Origin: Selaginella moellendorffii
Taxonomy: Eukaryota; Streptophyta; Lycopodiopsida; Selaginellales; Selaginellaceae
Assembly (NCBI RefSeq): GCF_000143415.4
Contig: NW_003314274.1
Location: 1,635,775-1,699,774 of the forward strand
DNA: 64,000 nucleotides
Direction: 5' to 3'
Below, piece after piece: positions 11,700 through 22,028 of the stretch. Each line of letters starts with the position of its first letter. Positions within the stretch are counted from its first letter, which is position 1. The translations under genes were made by a program, and so were the position numbers. The notes below the pieces were generated by a model that saw only the letters and a program-made list of their open reading frames with translations, was not told the origin of the DNA and did no database searches.

Positions 11700-11900
11700 A
11701 AAGATAATTACTCAAAAAAATGATTTATAAGGGTTCAAATATAAAAAGAATCGGCCATTAATAAAAATGCACTCTCTTTTCTAATTAATTAAAGGTTTTG
11801 GGATATTTAAGATTAAGCATCCTTGGATATTAATAATACTTGGGTGACCTTTCGAGAAGTCCAAATGTAAGAGTTTATATTTGTTATTAGAGGGTCTCAA
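11700..11900 (+). repeat. Three-copy island repeat, copy 1
   Basis: Shares ordered phrases with about 12,050-12,240 and 13,530-13,710: a ttcaaatat lead, a cact-ctttt stretch, taattaaaggttttggga-like sequence, a gtacta/aatact step and a gacct..agaag..caaat..gag tail. Confidence 0.5.
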
Positions 11901-12049
11901 GTCTATGGTTAGGGGAATTACACCATATGTTAATTGACATTTAGCAAATTCAATTTTATCCGGCTAGGCTTGACATAAGGGTAGGGTGTCAAGAGAGTGG
12001 AGCTTTTGAGAGAGTTGTAACTCTTAATTTTTGAATTTGTAGATAAATA

Positions 12050-12240
12050 AAAGGACAACTTGAGAGACATTCAAATATAAACAGAAAGGACCCATGAATA
12101 AAATTGCACTCTTTTTTAAAATTAATTAAGGGTTTTGGGATACTTGAGGTTAAGTGTTTTTGGATATAAATAGTACTAAGCTATGTGACCTCCTAGGAAG
12201 TCTAAATTCATAAGTTTACAATCATCTATTGTGAAATCTT
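12050..12240 (+). repeat. Three-copy island repeat, copy 2
   Basis: Second and closest relative of the 11,700 copy, lying about 150 bp after it. The near-tandem spacing suggests a local duplication. Confidence 0.5.
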
Positions 12241-13019
12241 TTAAATCCATCAAATATATAATTATTACCTCAATCATACCTTTCTTTCTATCTAACAAAA
12301 ATATGAACTAGCTTTGATCACAAAGTGCAATTCATAATTTCTATAAAAATCATATTGAACTTTTATCATTCTCCACACTAACTTTGGTTGTTTGTTGACC
12401 ACCACCAACTAAAGGAGCATTATATCCTTTAATATTTGGTGTGGTTAATGCCCTTTTGAAATGAATTCCATCCAACCAAAATAAAAGTCTATAGTACTAA
12501 AAGCTATATAGAGATATTCCATATGCAATAAACAACTACTTAAAGCATTCATCATCTTTCTTCTGCAAGAAGGTGTAATTGCCAAAATTACTTGTGATAA
12601 GTATTTGACAGTAAGCTATAAGTTTAGTATATGATCACCCTATGAATCTTTTAAGTAAGTTTTTCTTTCCCTCACTATTCTTATTCTTTAAATGTATGGC
12701 TTCATTATATTTATGATTGTTCATGAATATTTGGATAGAGCAAGTTGGGTCTTTCTACAATATTAAAGCATAAAGCCTCTAAGAATAATTTTTATTTTTA
12801 TAATATCTTTTATTATCAAAGAGGTCAAAGTGCTTATAAATAGTCTTTTGCTTCACTACCTTCTAAATTTCCTTCATTGAGTCAAAATAGTATAAATGTT
12901 ATCACCCATAAAAACCCAAATCTGCCTTAATCCCAATTGAAAAAGAATATTTGAGATTTTTCTATTTAAAAGTTGCTAGGATGGATATTCTAGGATATTA
13001 TACCAGTTATTCATTTAGA

Positions 13020-13195
13020 TTAATCTTTTATTTACAATTTATAAGTCTGTTTATAATTTAAAAACTTTTCTGAATACTTCCTAGCATATTCTAATTTATT
13101 ATAACATCTAATGGTTGATATTCAATAAGATTAATTTTGTGTTTATAAATTATAAACTTACATTTGATCAATTGGATTAATAAATAGGAATAAAA
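13020..13195 (+). repeat. Dispersed AT-rich repeat, copy 2
   Basis: Partner of the 7,500-7,680 copy, ending in the same catttgatcaattggattaa segment. Direct orientation. Terminal repeats of one old element are possible but no TG...CA ends or coding remains support it. Confidence 0.55.
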
Positions 13196-13529
13196 CTACT
13201 ATTAAGCAAACCAAGCATTCCTGCATGAAACATACAGCAAATTATTGTAATTTTAACTTCCAAGGATGTTTTATAAATTCTTAATCTTTTAGGAGTATTT
13301 TTGTAATTTTTTCTAGCAGAGATTTGCCATAATGTCACATGTGCTGCCATATCAAATTATCTTTTTTGAAAGAAAGAAGCAATGAAATGAAAAAATATTT
13401 TACAACAAAGCTACAGAAGAATTAAAATGATCTATATAAGATTTGAAAAACAAATAAACAAGCTATAGAATAATTAGAGATTAAAATGAAGATTGATAAA
13501 TATTTTATTATTTAAATTTAAATTTGTGA

Positions 13530-13710
13530 CCAACCAAAGAGAATAATTGAGAATGGAGTTCAAATATTAAAGGAATAGTTCTATAAAAGAAAGTACACCT
13601 TTATTTTAATTAGTTAAAATAGTTAAAAGTTAAATGTTCTTAAGTTTGAATGGTACTAACCTTGACCTTTAACCTTTCTAGAAGCTCAAATCAAAGAGAG
13701 CTTATAAAAT
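13530..13710 (+). repeat. Three-copy island repeat, copy 3
   Basis: Most diverged of the three copies; keeps the ttcaaatatt lead and the gaccttt..tctagaagctcaaat tail. Confidence 0.4.
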
Positions 13711-14554
13711 CAAAATGAGAGTTTTTTCACTTTGATTATTTATCAACACTTATGATTTCATTGTGGATTTTAGATGAATACAAGTAGTTTTTCATGTGTT
13801 AAATAACAACAAGAAAACCCATAAACACAATTTTGCTAAATAAATCTTTGGATAAAAGCGGTATAACCAAAGTAGAAACACTTACATTTGCTTGATTGGG
13901 TGGAGTTGTAAGTAGGACTGGAAAAAAGTCATTTAGAGCAATGGTTTAAACCAAGCTAGACCTATCAAATTGGTTGTTGCTACTGCCTATCATTTACAAA
14001 TCCAGAAGTCTAGAAAATAAGTTTGACTATAATAATAGCTCACATTTACATGCTGAATAGTAGTTTTTAATCCATCCACTCTTTTGCCCAATTTAGATGT
14101 GTATGTAATCAATAACTCTAATATAATTTAGAAATCTTATAACCTGTGGAAATTATCGTTCATTCCCCCTCTAGTCACTTGATATATGTGCTCCTATACT
14201 TCTTTTACAAGAGCTTTCACGAACTTGCAAGTTGAGTGATGGTTGTAGTCTTATAGCTAACTACTGCCAAAAAAATGGTTACCTATTTCATCACAGAGTT
14301 CAATGTTGCAAAAACCTGGTGGTAGATTTGTATTAAGATCATCTTCCAACAAAAAAAAAAAAGAAGATTGAATGTTGCCAATGAAATTGGAGAATAGTGT
14401 TTCAGATTAAAAACCTTTATATGTGAATGTAGAACAAATGCTACATCTCTCTAATGAATCTGTCCCTTATACGGTCTTGACTGGAATTTTTCCAACTAGA
14501 ATCCATCATTCATCCAGTAATGGCTGAATCTTTTCTATGGATCCCAACAACTGG

Positions 14555-14905
14555 TAATCCTAAATGCTACCTTCTGTGCATCAAGAACCATCTTCCATGT
14601 TTAGCTCCTTGGCAAAGACATAAAATTCATCAGCACAGATAATCTCATCTTTAAACTTATGATGTATGGGTTTCAGCCTCTCAAAGGCTTCACAGTGAGC
14701 ATGGTCAAGGCTGATCCAGTCTTGTCCAGGCGAGGTCTTGGAGGCCGCAATGTTTGCTTAAACTCAATCTTATTCTTGAGTTCCCTGTCTTCGTGAACCA
14801 CCATGTAAATCATGGCATGCCAGATTGGTCTCCTCTCATCGTCATCAAGGACGAAATCGGGGGCCCTCTCTATGAACTCTTCATTATTAATCCTGCTAAG
14901 AGATG
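14555..14905 (-). pseudogene. Unrecognised gene relic, family X copy 2
   Basis: Second relic of the unrecognised family at 1,140-1,915, same orientation. On the minus strand it reads INNEEFIERA, DDDERRPIWHAM and, after a frame change, a segment like EAFERLKPIHHKFKDEI. It has frame breaks and lacks the N-terminal part seen in copy 1. It stands at the right edge of the AT-rich island, and copy 1 lies left of the receptor kinase. No function can be given. Confidence 0.45.
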
Positions 14906-15634
14906 AAGACTGCAGACATTTTAGGGCCTGTCAAAGTTGGTGGAAGGTCTGTGCGATGGAATGGTTTTCCTAGAAAGTCTATAGGCAGCTTCCTTTATTT
15001 TAATATTTTTTTTCTTCGAACAGGTAACTTTGACGCCGCTGGGATTAAAAATTCAGTTGGTCGCCTGGGGTCAACATTCGTGATCGTGTGATGAGCAGTG
15101 TTGGGTCAACTGTCGTGCTCAAGAATAACTACAGTAAAAAAAAACGAACGACTAGGACTATGGATTACGCGGCACTACATTTCTTCCTTCGTGGACGACA
15201 TAGAAGTTTCGATGGGCTATAGAGTGAGAGGGCAGTAAAGTTTGGCGTGCGCCCAAATTTCTTCCGAGAAGGCTGCGGAGAAAATGTGCTCCATCTTCGG
15301 AGCTAGAAAAAGATCACGCGATCATGAGGCAAGCCCTACGAGGAATTCGTCGCCGCTGTTCCAGAGAGATTGACGATTCCAGCCAACCAGCAGTAGCACG
15401 ACTCCTCCTATAGCATCGTCATCACGGATGATCGCAGCGAATCGTTGTGGGTCTGATTCTCTTTGGAAGCATCGATCCATCGTTTCGACCAATTGGGATC
15501 GGTGCTCTTGGATCGTTTCAATCGATTGCTTAGTGCCGTGTCGACGCGCACACTTAACAGCCGACAAGAACAGAGCAGTCAGTGCTCTTCCGCTTTCGGG
15601 TATTGGTGCGAGAAGTTCCAATCCATCGTCATCA
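14906..15634. other. Spacer upstream of the metalloproteinase gene
   Basis: No gene is supported. In-frame codons continue upstream of the metalloproteinase start, but without a signal peptide or similarity, so this is taken as promoter and 5' UTR. Confidence 0.35.
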
Positions 15635-16894
15635 ATGGAAAACGGATCTCACCTCCACACCCACCAATTCCAATCGCCCATCAAGCACCAATTCCACCAG
15701 TCGATGACCACCATCGCCACGCTCGCGCTACTGCTGCTGATAGGAGGAGCAATTCTCTCGCCCGTGGAGGGATTCTCCGATTTCCACAACGCAACGTCGC
15801 CATTCCTTCCCAGCCCGGGCCCGGAGCCATCACGATTCGACTCCAATTGGCAGGGATTCGGGTCCCCCTGGGACGATTTCCGGTCGCTGCTCGACGCGCA
15901 CAAGGGGCAGATCAAGAGGTGCGAGAAGCTGCCACAGCTCAAGCGCTACCTCCAGGAATTCGGCTACACGAGCTGGGAGGAATTCACGCCCGACTTTGAC
16001 AACCAGACCGAGGCCGCGATCAAGCTCTACCAATCCAACTTCGGCCTCAACGCCACCGGGACCCTCGACGAGCGCACCATCACGCAGATGATGAAGCCGC
16101 GTTGTGGCGCCGCCGACGTCGTGGATGGCATCTCCGCCATGGCCAGGAGGAGATCCAATTCGTCGAGCAGCCGCTTCCTGGACGGAGCCCGAGGTACAGT
16201 CCGAGGAGGCCGAGGTCCCGGGCTCGGTGTCCGCCACTACTCGTTCTTCCCAAACAGCCCAAAGTGGGAGTCGCGGCAGCTCCTCACGTACGCGATCGAT
16301 GCCTCCGCGCCCGCCGTGACGGGCATCGCCGCCGCGGATCTAAGCGCGCTCTTCGCGGACGCGTTCGCCAGCTGGGCCGCCGTGGTGCCCATCAACTTCA
16401 CCGAGATCCCCAGCTTCGCGCTGGCGGACATCCGGATCATCTTTGCGCACGGGGAGCACGGCGATGGCCGGCCATTTGACGGGATCCTGGGCGTCCTTGG
16501 GCACGGCTTCTCGCCCGAGGATGGGAGGCTCCACTTCGACGCCGCCGAGACGTGGGCGCTGGACGTGTCGAGCTCCTCGTCCAGAAGCGCGGTGGATCTC
16601 AAATCCGTGGCGATACACGAGATCGGCCACATCCTCGGTCTCGGCCACTCGGCCCTGGAGAGCGCAGTGATGTATCCCAACATCGGTGCTAGGGAGGTGA
16701 AGCTCGAGCTCCACAGCGACGACATCGAGGGCGCCCAGATGCTCTATGGCGCAAACCCTAACTACGATCCCAATGCCAGGACCGAGACGAGGAGCCAGCC
16801 AGAGAATGGGATCCCTTCCAGCGCGGCATTCCCATCACAGCATCGCTCCATCCTCTTCACCATCGCGATCGCTTTGTTCGTCTTCCTGGGTTAG
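15635..16894 (+). CDS. Matrix metalloproteinase (plant MMP, matrixin)
   Basis: Secreted zinc endopeptidase of the plant cell surface, about 419 aa from the ATG at 15,635, intronless like most plant MMPs. A second ATG at 15,704 directly precedes the hydrophobic signal peptide (MTTIATLALLLLIGG) and may be the real start. In order: signal peptide, peptidoglycan-binding-like propeptide (LKRYLQEFGY...AIKLYQSNFGLNATG), cysteine switch PRCGAAD that keeps the proenzyme latent, catalytic domain, zinc site HEIGHILGLGH with the following Met-turn region (SAVMYP), and a hydrophobic C-terminus that suggests a GPI anchor. There is no hemopexin domain, as usual in plants. Substrates unknown; wall or apoplastic proteins are inferred. 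Confidence 0.93.
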   Translation: MENGSHLHTHQFQSPIKHQFHQSMTTIATLALLLLIGGAILSPVEGFSDFHNATSPFLPSPGPEPSRFDSNWQGFGSPWDDFRSLLDAHKGQIKRCEKLPQLKRYLQEFGYTSWEEFTPDFDNQTEAAIKLYQSNFGLNATGTLDERTITQMMKPRCGAADVVDGISAMARRRSNSSSSRFLDGARGTVRGGRGPGLGVRHYSFFPNSPKWESRQLLTYAIDASAPAVTGIAAADLSALFADAFASWAAVVPINFTEIPSFALADIRIIFAHGEHGDGRPFDGILGVLGHGFSPEDGRLHFDAAETWALDVSSSSSRSAVDLKSVAIHEIGHILGLGHSALESAVMYPNIGAREVKLELHSDDIEGAQMLYGANPNYDPNARTETRSQPENGIPSSAAFPSQHRSILFTIAIALFVFLG

Positions 16895-17118
16895 GACTTT
16901 TTGTGTTACCCGCCATTCATCATTTTTTGGGTGTAAATATATAAGCATATTCTTTCGACTATCGAGCACATTCTAGTTTAGGGTTCATGGAAACTACTGC
17001 GATCTCGGCCGTTGGTTGCCTGGACGACATCCGTGAAGCCTAGGGTTCTTCGATTTGGAAGAAGGGTTTTGGGCGGGGTTTGGCGGCTCGGGTGTGCGCA
17101 GTCGCGCCAGGGGACGAG

Positions 17119-18360
17119 ATGAGGCCGCCAATGCGTGGAAGAGGAGGTAAGATCGATCACCAGAGCGCTGGCGCGTCGAGAATCCTCGCGCATTGATTGA
17201 TTCGTCTTGCCAGGGGGCGGGCGCGGCGGGCGCGACGGTGGCGGCAGGGGCCGCGGGCGAGGACGTGGTGGGGGCCGTGATGGCGGAGGCCGAAGCGGAG
17301 GCCGAGGCTTCGGGAGAGGAGGTGGACGGGGCGGGCGTGGCGGTGGCATGAAGGGGGGTGCCAAGGTGTCTTTGGAACCACACCGTCACGAGGGCATCTT
17401 TATTGCGAAAGCGAAAGACGATGCTTTGGTTACCAGAAACCTTGTACCCGGTGAAAGCGTCTACGGCGAGAAAAGGATCACTGTTGAGGTGGAGTGCTCA
17501 CTCACTGCAGCATCCTTTATTTTTCTCTCTTGACAAGGAACTGACTCCTCAACTAACTGGTGCTCGGATGTGAAAACAGGCCGATGGAGAGAAAGTGGAG
17601 TATCGGGTTTGGAATCCCTTTCGGTCCAAACTTGCGGCTGCGGTTCTTGGTGGCGTCGATAACATCTGGATTGTAAGTACGCTTCTGGAAGTTGCTGGAT
17701 GTTTCTGCTAAATTTTTACCTGTCTGAAGAAACCTGGCTCTCGCGTTTTGTATCTTGGAGCCGCTTCAGGGACCACTGTGTCTCATGTCTCTGATGTGAT
17801 CGGCCCTGTAAGTACGAGTGATATGATGGCGATCGTTTTGCTTTTCTAACAGGGAGTGGTTTTTTGGCAGACTGGAATCGTCTACGCTGTAGAGTTTTCT
17901 CACAGGTGTGGACGTGATCTCGTGAACATGGCAAAGAAGCGGACAAACGTTATTCCCATCATCGAGGACGCTCGCCATCCTGCTCGTTACAGGATGCTTG
18001 TGGGTATGGTGGATGTTATCTTTGCCGACGTTGCGCAGCCTGACCAGGCGCGTATCATAGCACTCAACGCTCACTCCTTTCTGAAAGCTGATGGCAAGTT
18101 CGTCATGTCTATCAAGGTGACGCGAGAGGTTTGATTTGATTCGCGGGTCTGATGAGATTTTGTGTTTTTGCTACTAGGCAAACTGTATCGATTCCACTGC
18201 TCCCCCAGAGGCAGTGTTCGCCCAGGAGGTGGCGAAGCTCCAGCAGGAGAAGTTCAAGCCTTATGAGCAAGTGACTTTGGAACCATTCGAGAGGGATCAC
18301 GCGTGCGTTGTGGGAGCATACCGGGCGTCCAAAAAGCCCAAGGCGCCGTCCGCGGCCTAA
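17119..18360 (+). CDS. FIB: Fibrillarin (rRNA 2'-O-methyltransferase)
   Basis: Nucleolar methyltransferase of C/D-box snoRNPs that 2'-O-methylates rRNA using S-adenosylmethionine. CDS is join(17119..17146,17214..17488,17580..17672,17730..17807,17871..18116,18178..18360), 300 aa; every junction keeps frame. Residues about 10-60 form a Gly/Arg-rich GAR domain (repeated GGRGG and GRGRG). The fibrillarin core follows: [27 protein letters not shown], the SAM-binding [26 protein letters not shown], and [14 protein letters not shown] near the end. Introns are 47-91 nt. Intact. It lies about 220 bp after the metalloproteinase on the same strand, with no functional link implied. Confidence 0.96.
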
Positions 18361-18384
18361 GATTGCCAGTGCTTTTTTATGGAA

Positions 18385-19310
18385 GCTATCGCTGATAAAA
18401 ACGGGGGTCCAATTCAGTTTTGTTGAGCAAGTCCATGGATTTCAGAGCACGTCGAGTCCTGCTTGGATCTTTATTCTGTAAAAATTGGTTTAGCTCAGCA
18501 ATTTTGGTTGGGCATATGCGGTCGGCATTGCACTGAAGGATTCGAAGGGGCATCGTTTCAAACACCTTCCTTGATGCATATGGAGATAGCATTGCGTTCC
18601 ACGACACCAAGTTCTTGTCTGGCATTTCGTCTGTAAGATTCCCTTGCATGGAATGTGATGTTAGCAGATTTTGTCGAGGATTTTCGTGGTTTCGTCCTGG
18701 GAATATCCCGTGGCTATGGCGTTCCAACATACGGCATCTGTGTATGGAAGAGAATCAAGGAGGCATGTAGCAGCGTTGTTACGGAGACAAGATCGTGCTG
18801 TGGCATCTGATCGAGGAAGAAGAGCTCCGACTCTTTCAGGAGACCGCAGTGGACGTAGCCAAAGAGGATTGCCGTGCAAGTCGAGATTCCTTTCACGAAG
18901 AGCTCGAGAGAAGACTCCAGATGCCCGTGACGGGAGAATGCTGCAATGGCGCAAGTGCACAGCATATCGTTAAAAGTGATTTGTACATCCGCGAACTGCG
19001 ATAACGCCCCCAGCATCAGACCAAGGTGTGAGAAATACTACCTTGGCAGAATCAACATGCCCATTTTCGGTAAATGCAAACAGCACCGCGTTTATAGAAA
19101 AAAGATCGTTCTCTGGCATCGTATATCTTGCCTTTGGCCTTTCTGAGAGGCTGCAGAAATTATAGCAGTACATGACACAAGGCTCCAGTACAGCATGCAG
19201 CTCAAGAACCTTCGCGCTTCATGCCAGGCAAAAGTTGTCCCTCTTGGCCATACCATGGAAGATTTGAGCTGCGTGTTTGATGTTACCACATCTATTGTGC
19301 ATCTCAATTT
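18385..19310 (-). pseudogene. Pentatricopeptide repeat (PPR) pseudogene
   Basis: Several short minus-strand frames carry typical PPR phrases in different frames: MPDKNLVSWNAMLSPYA (about 18,620), VQITFNDMLCTCAIAAFSRHG with a following LEL.. motif (about 18,900-18,990), MPQHDLVSVTTLL (about 18,800) and SINAVLFAFTENGHVDSAKVVF (about 19,030-19,095). Frameshifts and stops break it up, so it is not a working gene. Intact PPR proteins bind organellar RNA for editing or processing. Another PPR scrap is at 33,880-34,260. Confidence 0.7.
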
Positions 19311-19374
19311 GCTTGTTCTTTGAATTTAAAGCAGCCTTTTATTATTTTTTGATAGAACTGAGCAATAATCTAGA

Positions 19375-20250
19375 GTTGGAGGGTCCCTGAACTTTCTGGA
19401 GGAGGGATCCACCCAATTCCATGGTATGTAGCACTCAACCATCCCCATTCTGCGTTTGCGGACATCCACACGATCCCATTCACATAATCTATGACACCTT
19501 GCTTCATGGCAAGCCAAACTTGAAATGATCTCCTGCTTTGTCCCGGCGAAATCCTTCTCCAAATCGTCCACCGTGCTCGCCAACATGGCAATCGCCTCGT
19601 TCAAACCACACTTGTGATCGCTGCCGTGAATGGGCACGGCGTTGAGGTAGTTCCCTCTTGCCTACTCCTTCCTGAACGAGACGAGATCAAGTCATTGTGG
19701 AGCGCAATGTGTTGCGTCCGAATCTCCTCAACCTTGCATATGAGAGGATGATCCAGCACGCCACGCTCCTCAAGCAGAGCAAAGCAAGGCGCAGATGTGA
19801 TCTCTATCAGCCACACGTGTCCACGTTGGGAAGATTTGCTTGCGAAGCCACTTCGGTTCAATCTCAAACATGTCGAGCACCTTGGTCATAGCATCCAGAA
19901 TCAGGAGCTGCTGGAGGTTTTGAAAGAATTGTCCCTCCATAAATCCGGCCGATTCGTTGACCAGAAGTGCGGCCTCGTCAAATCTTCCCTTCAAAAACCA
20001 TCTTGTATGCGCCTGCCACGTTCCTCATGTCCGACGAGGAGATCTCAGGGTTATCCAGAATGTTCATCTGCAAGAAAGAACCAAGCGATGAACTTTTATC
20101 TTATGCATAATCCAAGGTTGCTCTCTTGAACAAACACAGGTTGCAACTTCAGAAACTCCACGCACAACGCATCGATCTGAGCGTCGGCCTTTGCATTGTA
20201 CAGCGGATTCAGCGCTGGAAAGGCCAGAAGTTTACTTGTAGAGTAGCTTG
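19375..20250 (-). pseudogene. Microbial-type terpene synthase-like pseudogene
   Basis: Minus-strand fragments follow the C-terminal half of class I terpene synthases of the bacterial type, the MTPSL family known from Selaginella and other seed-free plants. After a FMEGQFFQNLQQLL segment comes TQHIALHNDLISS, the first part of the NSE metal-binding motif, with its following Lys/Arg-Glu region shifted. Then come LNAVPIHGSDH in another frame, GLNEAIAMLASTVDDLEKDF, GVIDYVNGIVWMSANAEW and a W.S..TYHG end. The aspartate-rich motif region is not clear. Frameshifts near 19,690, 19,520 and 19,830 prevent a functional enzyme. Identification rests on motif order, so moderate confidence. Confidence 0.55.
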
Positions 20251-20254
20251 TCTC

Positions 20255-20345
20255 CACTACTGTTTAATATGTTTGAATATTTTAATATATTCTACTATCT
20301 ATTTATATCTATAAGTTATAAGCATGTTTATTTATGGCTTTTATT
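20255..20345 (+). repeat. Dispersed AT-rich repeat, short copy 3
   Basis: Resembles the repeats at 7,500 and 13,020 (attttaatatattctactatct, then a tataagttataagcatgtt core). It lies where the 3' end of strictosidine-synthase-like copy A fades out, so its insertion may have helped to truncate that gene. Confidence 0.45.
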
Positions 20346-20469
20346 TCCATATATTTAACAGTAAACCGTGTTGCTAAAAAAAATATTTAAAATTAATGGT
20401 TAGGAATTGCTTAAAAACTATAGATTTTTAAACCATATCACATATAGCCTGCCTGGATTTATATTATGG

Positions 20470-21741
20470 AAGTTTAGAAAGGAAATTCAAACCACCTTCC
20501 CGTTGGATCCTCATAGAATGCCATCACTCACTCTCAAAACCTTGGCCATCTTCGCATTTCCCACAGAATTTATCGAGAACTTCAGGTTGCGCTATGATGT
20601 ACTCCAATGCTGGTATTGCTCATCCCCTGATCAATCCAGGAATGCTTATGAGCCTCACGAGTTGGATTAATGCTTGGATTGAACTTACCGACACCAATGC
20701 TATCCAAAATCTGCCATGGCCATCGCGCTTGAAGTTGTCCGGCTGCCCCAGCAAGTTGTCCATGAACAACTCCATGGTTCCCGCTTTCTTACCTTTCAGC
20801 CAGTACTTCATGCACCTCACCCTGGAAAAGCCAGGACGCGCGAAATTAAGCTTCAGTGGCCAGCGCATGATCGAGATGACTTACATGGATGTCTCGCTCA
20901 CCACTAGAAAGTCCTCCTTGGCAGAGAGCGAGACTCCATTCGCAAAAAACATGTTCTTCCGCAGGACTGTGGTGGTGCGAGTCGCGGGGTCGTACTTCAA
21001 GAGCCTGCCGTTTGGGCGGCACTGGAGGACGTCCAGTTTGGCCTTCTCCAGCAGAAACTTGCTCGTCGCATCCGTGAAGTAGATGGTGCCATCCTTCGCA
21101 ACGTCTAATCCATTACCCAACGCTGTGCCGGATCCAGCGAGATCACAGCAATGGAAACAAAGCTCTCGAATCAACATGGAAAGCAAGCTCCTGAATCAAC
21201 AAGGACGATGAAGGAGATCTAACACTCACATGAATTTGACACCATCGGCTTCGCTCGAGAGAACCTCCACGCACTTATCCCGAGTGATGTTGAGCAGCCC
21301 CTGCGCGAGAGAAACAGGATGAACGGTCTCAATCTCAAATCGGACTTGTCAAATCAAAGAGAACTTCGCCTGGCACGCAGACGACCAAATTCTTTTGTCG
21401 CCCGCGCACAACCCCAAGCGTATGGCCTCCCACATTCACCCAGTTCTCCACCTCGCCAGTCTTTCGCGACACCTTCTTGATCCACCCGTCGGAGCAGCCG
21501 ATGTAGAGCACGCCATTGTCGTCGTCCAAGGAAATGTCCTCGGGACCGGGAAGCTCTCCCCCGCCAATCACCTCCGCCTGCTGGAGCACTGTGTTCACCG
21601 CGAACAATCCTCCCTCTTTGGAGTTGGAGGCCAGTCCGAGGGCAGTGGATCAATCCCCGCGCGGCGGACGACTGCCGGCCATATCGCCGATGTGGCTATG
21701 CAGATGATCACAGCTAGAATCGCCACATGAAGGATCCCCAT
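20470..21741 (-). pseudogene. Strictosidine synthase-like pseudogene (copy A)
   Basis: Paralogue of the intact gene at 23,241-24,549, with the same exon order. Exon 1 starts at ATG 21,741 with a signal anchor (MGILHVAILAVIICIATSA) but loses one base after PPTPK (about 21,612-21,620), throwing the rest of exon 1 out of frame. The acceptor before exon 3 no longer gives the frame used by the paralogue. The last exon (about 20,480-20,600) has several indels. Recognisable pieces include ELPGPEDISLDDDNGVLY, GRLLKYDPATRTTTVLRKNM and MKYWLKGKKAGTMELF. Alternatively it is a young gene with an assembly error in exon 1, but three independent lesions argue for a pseudogene. Confidence 0.75.
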
Positions 21742-22028
21742 TGGCACTCGTGACGCGAGAGGATCGAACAAGTGTGTAGGAGGAAGAGGAGACTTCTACG
21801 AGTACAAGAGAGGAGGGGAAGAAGGATCTATTTCGTTTTGGAGGAGCTGGATATTCTGGCCAACAGCAAACATTCCGTTTGGACAAGCAGGATATTCTGG
21901 CAGACAGAATTCTTTGTTCAAGACTGACGGTCTATTTCCTCCGTTCTTCAAGTTGCGCGTGATCCTATGGGCGATAAAGGACTTAAAACATGTAGTAATA
22001 ATAATAATTACAAGATCAAAAGCACATA

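Larger units (their letters stand above)
7441..14450. repeat. AT-rich island of decayed repeats, gene-free
   Basis: About 7 kb of very AT-rich DNA with no coding frame above ~70 residues, no recognisable domain and no intron-bearing gene. It is built of old repeats: a direct repeat (about 8,650-9,250 and 10,600-11,130), a three-copy unit (about 11,700, 12,050 and 13,530), a short family with copies at about 7,500 and 13,020, and an LTR-like piece (11,130-11,645) related to 63,391-64,000. Differences from the GC-rich relative are mostly C-to-T or G-to-A, as expected of long-silenced, methylated DNA losing cytosines. A (CT)n tract lies at about 7,690-7,722. Organelle origin was considered and not supported. 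Confidence 0.7.

Noticed and set aside
7441-13200. Complete LTR element bounded by the repeats at 7,500 and 13,020
   Set aside because: No TG...CA ends, primer site or coding relic was found between them; they may just be dispersed copies.
7441-14450. Organelle DNA insertion as origin of the AT-rich island
   Set aside because: No organelle gene, rRNA or tRNA is recognisable, and parts match a nuclear LTR-like repeat.
16237-16725. Minus-strand frame antisense to the metalloproteinase
   Set aside because: Shadow frame in GC-rich coding DNA without domain or signal.
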